Origin: Planctomycetota bacterium
GTDB taxonomy: Bacteria; Planctomycetota; UBA8742; UBA2392
Assembly (NCBI GenBank): GCA_020638675.1
Contig: JACKID010000002.1
Coordinates: 62,001-126,000, forward strand
Direction of reading: 5' to 3'
DNA length: 64,000 nt
How positions within the stretch are numbered: the first letter of the stretch is position 1; every line of letters begins with the position of its first letter. Of the stretch, positions 58,306 through 64,000 are shown piece after piece. A program made the position numbers and the translations under genes. The notes beneath the pieces were generated by a model. The model was not told where the DNA came from. It made no database searches and saw nothing but the letters and a program-made list of their open reading frames with translations.

Positions 58306-60096
58306 CTAGCTTACGGGCTGGATCTCGGACGATTCGTCCGCAAGACGTTCCAGGTTCCGCAGCGCATCGCGGCGTTCTTCCCAGCGGCCGATCCGGGCGT
58401 CGATCAGGTTTACGGTATGGTTCTTGATGCGCCGCAGCGCAACGACCATGTCGCTGAACACCATGCCCGCCAGCGGCTCGCAACTGCCGCTGCGCACGCG
58501 CTCGAGGTGGCCGTCGCGGACCTTGTCGGCACGCTCGCCCATCGCGTCCGACAGCTTGATCAGCTCGCGGACGGACTCGTCCTCCATGTCGGCCTCCAGG
58601 CGCTCGACGACGAACTCGGCGGACGCCCGCAGGAAATCGCCGGTCATTTTCACGAGGTCGTCGAAGTCGCGCTGGGCGTCCTCCGAGAACTTCAGGTTGT
58701 CCCGGAACAGACGGGCGCGGTACTTGGCGAGGTTTTCACAGTAGTCGACGATACTCTCCAGCTCGTCGCTGAGGCGGATCAGGCTGTAGCCCCGCTTGGA
58801 ACTCTCGGCCGAGAGCGGCAACTGCATCACTTCGGTGATGAACAGCGTCATTTCCATCTGGATGTTGTCGGTGACGTTTTCGAGATGGTTGATGTGGTTG
58901 AACAAATCCGGCTGGTCGGCCTGCAGGCGCACGTAGGTGCACGTCTCATCCCACGCGTCCAGCACGACGTCGCGCATCAGGCGCAGCTCGCCTTCGGCTT
59001 CCTCGAGTGCGAGCTCCGGCGACACCTTGCCGAGGTCACCGGCCAACTTCAGGCGCTTCTTGCTCTTGCGGCCCTTGTCGGGCTTCATCCAAGTGACCAG
59101 CCTCACCAGCAGGGGCAGCAGCGGCAGGAAGAACAGGTTGTTCGTGATGTTAAACATCGAGTGACCGGCGGCGATCTTCATCATCACCAGCTGGTCCAGC
59201 CCCTCGGCCGTGCCCTCGGAGCCCACCGCAAACAGGCTGGAAACCGCGCCCGGCACGGACTCGACAACGTATTCCACGACGCCGACGTACCACGGGAACA
59301 GGATCACCATCACCGAAACGCCGATCACGTTGAACATGATATGGGCGTAGCTTGCGCGCTTGGCGTCGATCGTGCCGCCGATCGCCGCGAGGTGCATGGT
59401 AATGGTCGTGCCGATGTTTTCGCCCAGCACGAGTGCCGCGGCCGTGTGGTAGTCGATCTGGCCCGCCGCCGCCAGCGACATGGTGATCGCAAGCATGGCG
59501 CTGCTGCTCTGGACAATGAACGTCAGCAGGCAACCGATTCCGACGCAGGCCAGCACCGAGAACATGTTGTCGGCGTCGAAGAAGTGCAGCAGCGAGTGGA
59601 AGTCGTCGGTCTTCGACAGCGGCTTGAACCCGCCGGACATGAAGGACAGCCCGAGGAAGATCATGCCCAGCGCGATCAGCACCTTGCCCAGGTTCTTCCA
59701 GCGCACGGACTTCAGGAAGAAGAACGGTACAAAGCCGGCACCCACCAGCAGCAGCCCGTACTTGCCGATCTTGATCGCGATAATCCAGCCGGTGATGGTG
59801 GTGCCGATGTTCGCGCCCAACACGACGCCGACCGCCTGCGTCAGCGTCATCAGCCCGGCGTTAATGAAGCCGACCAGCATCACGGTGGTCACGCTGCTGC
59901 TCTGGACAATCACCGTCAGCAGTACACCGACGCCCATGGCAACGACGCGGTTGTTGGTAAGCCAGCCGATCAGCTTGCGGATGAAATCACTGGCGAGGGT
60001 CTGCAAGCTCTCGCTCAGGAGCTTCATGCCGAACAGGAAAATGCCCAGCCCACCAAGCACGGTGTATGCGAGTGTGAACCAGTCGCTTCCTGACAT
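58306..60096 (-). CDS. Na/phosphate symporter with PhoU-like domain (NptA/YjbB family)
   Basis: A 596-aa membrane protein. The N-terminal ~380 residues hold about nine helices with the two QSSS signature repeats VIVQSSSVTTVM and FIVQSSSAMLAI, and the mirrored GANIGTTIT / GENIGTTIT motifs of the Na/Pi cotransporter family. The C-terminal ~200 residues are two PhoU-like helical bundles (FNHINHLENVTDNIQMEMTLFI, LVKMTGDFLRASAEFV). Such fusions move phosphate, in some bacteria as exporters. ATG 60096 follows GGGAG. A Pho-box-like site lies upstream. Confidence 0.94.
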   Translation of the reverse strand: MSGSDWFTLAYTVLGGLGIFLFGMKLLSESLQTLASDFIRKLIGWLTNNRVVAMGVGVLLTVIVQSSSVTTVMLVGFINAGLMTLTQAVGVVLGANIGTTITGWIIAIKIGKYGLLLVGAGFVPFFFLKSVRWKNLGKVLIALGMIFLGLSFMSGGFKPLSKTDDFHSLLHFFDADNMFSVLACVGIGCLLTFIVQSSSAMLAITMSLAAAGQIDYHTAAALVLGENIGTTITMHLAAIGGTIDAKRASYAHIMFNVIGVSVMVILFPWYVGVVEYVVESVPGAVSSLFAVGSEGTAEGLDQLVMMKIAAGHSMFNITNNLFFLPLLPLLVRLVTWMKPDKGRKSKKRLKLAGDLGKVSPELALEEAEGELRLMRDVVLDAWDETCTYVRLQADQPDLFNHINHLENVTDNIQMEMTLFITEVMQLPLSAESSKRGYSLIRLSDELESIVDYCENLAKYRARLFRDNLKFSEDAQRDFDDLVKMTGDFLRASAEFVVERLEADMEDESVRELIKLSDAMGERADKVRDGHLERVRSGSCEPLAGMVFSDMVVALRRIKNHTVNLIDARIGRWEERRDALRNLERLADESSEIQPVS

Positions 60097-60120
60097 CCGC
60101 TCGCTCCCGAGGTCGGGGCG

Positions 60121-60126
60121 ACAATA
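60121..60126 (-). promoter_or_regulatory. Possible -10 box for the Na/Pi symporter gene
   Basis: TATTGT on the minus strand, 17 bases after the Pho-box-like site, and 24 bases before the ATG. Confidence 0.35.
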
Positions 60127-60143
60127 GCGATGGGCGCACGCCG

Positions 60144-60172
60144 TATTAAGAGAAAGTGAAGGAATTGTTGCG
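60144..60172 (-). promoter_or_regulatory. Pho-box-like direct repeats upstream of the Na/Pi symporter gene
   Basis: On the minus strand CGCAACA-ATTC-CTTCACT-TTCT-CTTAATA, heptamers with 11-base spacing as in Pho boxes. AACAATTCCTTCA is identical to the site upstream of phoU. Confidence 0.55.
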
Positions 60173-60305
60173 ATCAATTAGCTGCCGGGCTTCGCGAACT
60201 GTGATGCCCGGCATAGCCGCTCGCGGGGGCGCAGCCCACGGGGGCCCCGCGCCCCTTGCCACCCCAAATCAACTTCATGTGGTGCACTTTCGGGCTGGTT
60301 GCCGC

Positions 60306-60311
60306 TATGAT
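60306..60311 (+). promoter_or_regulatory. Possible -10 box for the MoxR gene
   Basis: TATGAT, 30 bases before the ATG, with the GGAGG SD at 60326-60330 between them. The -35 region is weak. Confidence 0.35.
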
Positions 60312-60335
60312 CCCGCCAACATCGCGGAGGACAGG

Positions 60336-61337
60336 ATGGACATCGAGCAGCAGGCAAGGGAGTTCGCGGAGACGGTCAACAAGCTCAAGGCCGAGATCGC
60401 CAAGGTGATCGTCGGTCACGCCGAAATCGTCGACAAGACGCTGATCGGCTTCGTCACCGGCGGCCACATCCTGCTGGAAGGCGTGCCGGGCCTCGGCAAG
60501 ACCATGCTGGTCCGCACGCTGGCCGACGCCGTGGACGTTGACTTCAGCCGCATCCAGTTCACACCCGACCTGATGCCCGCGGACATCACCGGCACCAACA
60601 TTGTCGTTGAGGAAGAAGGCCGCCGCCGCTTCGAGTTCCAGAAGGGCCCGATTTTCGGCAACATCATCCTGGCCGACGAAATCAACCGCGCGACACCCAA
60701 GACGCAAAGCGCGCTGCTCGAAGCCATGCAGGAAGGCAGCGTCACGTTCGCGGGCAACACGATGCGCTTTGACCAGCCGTTCTTCGTGCTGGCGACGCAG
60801 AACCCGATCGAGATGGAAGGCACCTACCCGTTGCCCGAAGCCCAGCTTGACCGCTTCATGTTCAAGCTGGACGTAAAGAGCCCCAGCGTCGCCGAACTGG
60901 CGAGCATTTTCGAAGGCACCACCGGCTCAGACAAAAAGCAGGCCGGCAAAGTGGTGGAAGGCAAACGCATCCTGGAGATGCGCGCACTCGCCGAGCAAGT
61001 GCCGATCGCGCAGCACCTGAACGAATACGTAGCGCGCATCGTGCTAGCTACGCACCCGGAAAGTCCCGAAGCCGCACCGATCGTGAAGCAGTTCGTGCGC
61101 GTGGGAAGCAGCCCCCGTGGCGGACAGGCGATCATCAAGGGCGCAAAGATGGTGGCGCTCGCACGCGGGCGCTACAACGTCAGCGCCGACGACATCCGTG
61201 AATGCGCCTTCCCGGCGCTTCGCCACCGGCTGATCCTCAACTTCGAGGGCGAGGCCGAAGGCATCAAGCCGGACGAAGTGATCGGCAAGGTGCTGGCGCA
61301 CGTGCCGGACATCCCCGAGCGCGTGCGGAAACTGTAA
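60336..61337 (+). CDS. MoxR-family AAA ATPase
   Basis: A 333-aa AAA chaperone from ATG 60336 with GGAGG six bases upstream. Walker A is GVPGLGKT (residues 49-56), Walker B is ILADEINRATPKTQ (about 110), sensor 1 is VLATQNPIEMEGTYPLPEAQLDRF, and the lid domain includes GSSPRGGQAIIKGAKMVALARGR. MoxR ATPases help assemble or insert metal centres in large complexes, usually with DUF58 and VWA proteins. None of those partners is in the window; the short gene next to it is unknown. Confidence 0.95.
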   Translation: MDIEQQAREFAETVNKLKAEIAKVIVGHAEIVDKTLIGFVTGGHILLEGVPGLGKTMLVRTLADAVDVDFSRIQFTPDLMPADITGTNIVVEEEGRRRFEFQKGPIFGNIILADEINRATPKTQSALLEAMQEGSVTFAGNTMRFDQPFFVLATQNPIEMEGTYPLPEAQLDRFMFKLDVKSPSVAELASIFEGTTGSDKKQAGKVVEGKRILEMRALAEQVPIAQHLNEYVARIVLATHPESPEAAPIVKQFVRVGSSPRGGQAIIKGAKMVALARGRYNVSADDIRECAFPALRHRLILNFEGEAEGIKPDEVIGKVLAHVPDIPERVRKL

Positions 61338-61349
61338 CCGGAGAGCGTG

Positions 61350-61832
61350 ATGAACCAGCCAGTGGCCATGTCCGCGCCGCCCTTCCTGCCCACCAAGATG
61401 GTTCTGATGAAGGGCGACGGCATGTTCAAGAAGCGCCGGCTCTGCACCGGCGACCTGATCATGGAGCCGGGCCGAATGGGCTTCGTCGTCTACTTGGACC
61501 AGAGCCCGGTTTCGGGCAAACAGGTCGGCGGCAGCGCGTTCGGGCTGATCGGCGCGGCCGTCGGGGCGGCGATCGACGCCGCACGCAAGCCGAAGGACGT
61601 GGTGGACGCCACGCGCCAGTCGCAGCACGGAATGCCCCTGGATGACCGTGTGCGCTACCACGAGCTGAGCGCCATCTGGGGCGCGGGCGAAATCACCAAG
61701 TTCGTGGCAAGCTGGTTCTGGGGCACCTACCTGCAGGTGGGCAAGCACAAGTTCCCGTTTCCCGAACTCAGCAAGCCGGGCAAAGAGGCCATCAAGGCCT
61801 GGTGCCACCAGAACGGCGTGCAGGCGAAGTAA
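61350..61832 (+). CDS. Protein of unknown function next to MoxR
   Basis: A 160-aa protein starting 13 bases after the MoxR gene, with GGAGAG before ATG 61350, so it is co-transcribed. The first half is strand-rich (MVLMKGDGMFKKRRLCTGDLIMEPGRMGFVVYLDQ), like a PH-type domain. A short Gly/Ala-rich stretch (GSAFGLIGAAVGAAIDAARK) follows, and the second half has VASWFWGTYLQVGKHKFPF. No family is recognised. Confidence 0.75.
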   Translation: MNQPVAMSAPPFLPTKMVLMKGDGMFKKRRLCTGDLIMEPGRMGFVVYLDQSPVSGKQVGGSAFGLIGAAVGAAIDAARKPKDVVDATRQSQHGMPLDDRVRYHELSAIWGAGEITKFVASWFWGTYLQVGKHKFPFPELSKPGKEAIKAWCHQNGVQAK

Positions 61833-61837
61833 GCCGC

Positions 61838-61871
61838 AACTCAAGCGGCCCCGCTACCGCGGGTGTTTGAG
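61838..61871. terminator. Hairpin between convergent genes
   Basis: ACTCAA (61838) pairs with TTGAGT (61866) around a GC-rich centre with CCGC / GCGGG. It lies between the stop of the gene at 61350-61832 and the stop of rnd. Confidence 0.45.
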
Positions 61872-61886
61872 TGGTGGCGCGGCGCC

Positions 61887-63038
61887 CTACTGCTCGGGCT
61901 TGCCGACGATTTTCATGATCTGCTCGCCGTAGCGCTCGGCGCGGGCTTTGCCCACCCGGGCGTTTTCCGCCAACGCTCCCGCATCGGGCGGCGGCTCGAG
62001 GATCAAGTCTTTCATCACGGCCGACGGCAGGATCGCCTGCAGACCGACGCCGCGCGCCTCCGCTTCTTTCTCGCGCCAGCGCTTGAGGCGGCCCAGGCGG
62101 TCGCGCTGCCCCGGGTCCATCCTTAGCGGCAGGGGGCCTGTCGGGCGGCGTTTTGGCGGCCTGACAGAGACCGGCTCGCCCTGCCCCTCCTCAATCGCCG
62201 CGAGCAGCTCCGTGCCGTTCTCGCGCACCAGCCATTCGCCGAGCCCTTTGATCTCGGCCAGCTTTTCGAGATCGCGAGGCAGCTTGCGCGCCATCTCCAG
62301 CAACGAGGAGTCGCCGACGATCCGGAACGGCGCACGGTCCAGGCGCTCGGCCACGCCGTTGCGCCAGGCGTACACGGCCTTCAGCACGCCGCGCTGCGGC
62401 TCGCTGAGGTCACCGTGGCCCTTGATCTTTCGAAAGCGCTCCGGGTCGAATTCGCGCTTGCGGGGCTCGGCCATTGCGACGGCTTCGCACTCGATGGCGT
62501 ATTCATCCTGCAGCTCGTGCTTGTTCACCTCGTCGATGATCAGGTCGTGCAGCTTGAACAGGTGTCGCGTGTCGTTGATCAGGTAGTGCAGGTGCGCGTC
62601 CTCAATGGGGCGGCGGCTCCAGTCGTGGCGCTGCAGTTCTTTCTCGAGCTTGAGCCCGAGATACGCCTCGGACAGCGCGGCAAGACCCGTGTGCTGCAGC
62701 CCGAGCAGCATGGCCGCAACGGCCGTGTCGTGCACCAGCCCGAAGCGGAAGCCGTAGTCACGCTTGAGCGCGAGCACGTCATTCTGGCCCGAGTGCATCA
62801 GCACGGGCACGTCCGGGCGTTCGACCAGGCGCTGCATCTGCGCGCCCGCTTCGCCCAAGGCGATCGTGTCGATCACGTAGTCAACGTCTTCGCTGCTGAG
62901 CGTGACGATGCAGACACGGTCCTGGTAGTTGTAGAAGCCGTCGGATTCGATATCGAGCGCGACACGTGGCGCCGCCAACAGCTCTTCAATGACGCGGTTC
63001 AGCCGATCCGCGTCGGTTACGATCTCAGTTTCCGGCAT
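61887..63038 (-). CDS. rnd: Ribonuclease D
   Basis: A 383-aa 3'-5' exoribonuclease that trims tRNA precursors. The DEDD catalytic core is present: VALDIESDGFYNY (Asp28 and Glu30), MHSGQNDVLALKRDYG, HDTAVAAMLLG and YLINDTRHLFKLHDLI. After it, from about residue 215, comes an HRDC-type helical domain (EPQRGVLKAVYAWRNGVAERLDRAPFRIVGDSSLLEMAR, LGEWLVRENG). The C-terminus is basic. Starts at ATG 63038, downstream of a repeat element. Confidence 0.93.
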   Translation of the reverse strand: MPETEIVTDADRLNRVIEELLAAPRVALDIESDGFYNYQDRVCIVTLSSEDVDYVIDTIALGEAGAQMQRLVERPDVPVLMHSGQNDVLALKRDYGFRFGLVHDTAVAAMLLGLQHTGLAALSEAYLGLKLEKELQRHDWSRRPIEDAHLHYLINDTRHLFKLHDLIIDEVNKHELQDEYAIECEAVAMAEPRKREFDPERFRKIKGHGDLSEPQRGVLKAVYAWRNGVAERLDRAPFRIVGDSSLLEMARKLPRDLEKLAEIKGLGEWLVRENGTELLAAIEEGQGEPVSVRPPKRRPTGPLPLRMDPGQRDRLGRLKRWREKEAEARGVGLQAILPSAVMKDLILEPPPDAGALAENARVGKARAERYGEQIMKIVGKPEQ

Positions 63039-63057
63039 GTATTCGCCGGCGAGGCTT

Positions 63058-63104
63058 GAGGCTCGAGGTTGGGGACTCGATCAGAGCCGCCAACCTCGAA
63101 CCTC
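63058..63104. repeat. Inverted-repeat element, 'CTCGAGGTTGG' words
   Basis: GAGGCTCGAGGTTGG (63058-63072) pairs with CCAACCTCGAACCTC (63090-63104) with one mismatch. GAGGCTTGAG before it and CCTCGATACTCG after it extend the word pattern. It lies between rnd and moaC on the minus strand. Confidence 0.85.
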
Positions 63105-63131
63105 GATACTCGCCACTTCCTTCCTGTTCTC

Positions 63132-63662
63132 CTACGCCTTCCAGTCGCCTGACTTGCCGCCGGTCTTTTCGATCAGCCGCAAGCCACTGATTTCCATGCC
63201 CTTTTCCACCGCCTTGGCCATGTCGTAGATGGTCAGCGCGGCCACCGCGGCCGCGTGCAGCGCCTCCATCTCAACGCCGGTTCGCCCGGTGCATCTCACG
63301 TTCGAAACCACGCGAATGCCCGCGCGCCCCTGCTCGTCCGCCGCGACGTCCGTGAGGAACTCGATCTTTACGCCGTCGATCATCAGCGGATGGCACATGG
63401 GGATGGCCTCATGCGTTCGCTTGGCCGCCATGATACCGGCAATGCGCGCGGTGCTGAACACGTCGCCCTTGGGCAGGTTGCCACCGATGACAGCGGCGTG
63501 AGTCTGCCCGCTCATGCGCACGATAGCCTCCGCCGTGGCGCTGCGGGCGGTGACAGGCTTGCCCCCGACATCAACCATGCGCGCCTCGCCCTGCTCATTC
63601 AGGTGCGTAAGCCCGCCGGGCCCTGCGTGTTCAGATGCGTCTGGAGCCTTCGGGTCAGGCAA
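63132..63662 (-). CDS. moaC: Cyclic pyranopterin monophosphate synthase MoaC
   Basis: Converts the MoaA product to cyclic pyranopterin monophosphate in molybdenum cofactor synthesis. 176 aa with MoaC marks: LTHLNEQGEARMVDVGGKPVTARSATAEAIVRMS, KGDVFSTARIAGIMAAKRTHEAIPMCHPLMI, TGRTGVEMEALHAAAVAALTIYDMAKAVEKGMEI and the closing EKTGGKSG. The start is TTG 63662, giving a ~15-residue extension before the usual family start. moaA is not in the window. Confidence 0.96.
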   Translation of the reverse strand: MPDPKAPDASEHAGPGGLTHLNEQGEARMVDVGGKPVTARSATAEAIVRMSGQTHAAVIGGNLPKGDVFSTARIAGIMAAKRTHEAIPMCHPLMIDGVKIEFLTDVAADEQGRAGIRVVSNVRCTGRTGVEMEALHAAAVAALTIYDMAKAVEKGMEISGLRLIEKTGGKSGDWKA

Positions 63663-63809
63663 TGGAGATCCCGGTCCTGCGCGTGAGCCTGCTCACCTTA
63701 CCTCGTTGCGGCAGGATTTGCACCCCAACCAATGAAGCGCGATTTGTCGATGGGTCGTGCCGCCAAGAGGTTATAGTCTGGAAATTCCGACAGTGACACG
63801 GATCAGAAC

Positions 63810-64000
63810 ATGTTCGAGATGCTGATCTTCTTGGCGAAGAAGGGCGACACGTCGACGCTGCCGTTCATCCTTGCTTTGGTCGGCATGCTGGTCTTCGTGT
63901 TGGGGATAGCAGTCATTGTCGGGCTCGCGCAGGCGAAGAAACAGAAGGCCTGGGCGAACAGCGTGGGCCTGAAATACAACAACAAAGGGCTCTCCGGCGT
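63810..64000 (+). CDS. Start of a membrane protein, cut by the window end
   Basis: The first 63 codons only. MFEMLIFLAKKGDTSTLPF is followed by a transmembrane helix (ILALVGMLVFVLGIAVIVGLA) and a basic segment AQAKKQKAWANSVGLKYNNKG. A -10-like TATAGT lies at 63772-63777. Too short to identify. Confidence 0.6.
   Translation, partial: MFEMLIFLAKKGDTSTLPFILALVGMLVFVLGIAVIVGLAQAKKQKAWANSVGLKYNNKGLSG

Noticed and set aside
1..64000. Prophage, transposase or integrase genes
   Set aside because: No reading frame shows a transposase, integrase, terminase or capsid pattern; the accessory signals are limited to repeats and the 33-35 kb stretch.

Overview
The window is a GC-rich (by eye about 64-65%), gene-dense piece of bacterial chromosome. 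A KDO-8-phosphate synthase, outer-membrane-type barrels and lipoproteins indicate a diderm envelope. Large exported proteins of unknown function, a PNGase F-like enzyme, a P-domain protein, a MocR regulator, a bacillithiol-type deacetylase and an RNase E/G with a histone H1-like tail fit Planctomycetota or a nearby PVC-type lineage. That assignment is inference; there is no rRNA marker here. Start codons include TTG and GTG. UGA is the normal stop of many genes in the window, which matters for the main finding.

Layout. 1-4831: end of an aldehyde dehydrogenase, an unknown protein, a MORN-type exported protein and a coiled-coil/propeller membrane protein. 4912-10370: aroF, a small protein, an M20 amidohydrolase, a CAP-domain protein and a PNGase F-like exported enzyme. 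10467-16534: two alkaline-phosphatase-superfamily hydrolases, cysC, sat (sulfate activation) and RNase HIII. 16854-26127: exported protein, DUF2344 protein with RNase E/G, MocR regulator, kdsA and TPR protein. 26315-33389: unknown protein carrying GC palindromes inside its reading frame, bshB1-like deacetylase, metal-receptor-type binding protein, P-domain protein, nadC, lipoprotein. 33390-37023: an accessory-looking stretch with a low-GC coiled-coil membrane protein, a broken thiolase copy and a highly structured non-coding block. 37024-43320: thiolase, tRNA-Phe, cyclophilin lipoprotein, 1130-aa exported protein. 43444-45739: a MerR-controlled metal operon. 45813-55065: pirin, surE, metalloprotease-like protein, DksA-type zinc-finger protein, Nudix hydrolase, exported protein and transglutaminase. 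55062-60096: phosphate-response cluster (phoR, phoB, phoU, Na/Pi symporter). 60336-64000: MoxR ATPase, unknown protein, RNase D, moaC, start of a membrane protein.

The most interesting system is the MerR operon. A MerR-type promoter with a 19-bp spacer lies across the merR stop codon and reads into an outer-membrane barrel and two heavy-metal-associated (HMA) lipoproteins. In the first HMA gene both cysteines of the metal-binding GMxCxxC motif are UGA codons and the frame then stays open for the rest of the domain. This is best explained as a selenocysteine UxxU metal-binding protein. The barrel gene also has an in-frame UGA inside its signal peptide, followed by a bulged hairpin resembling a bacterial SECIS element.

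A second theme is intergenic repeats. At least eleven long imperfect inverted repeats, whose arms are chains of short words, fall into several unrelated word families and sit between genes in every orientation. Smaller GC palindromes and a tRNA-flanking repeat add to this.
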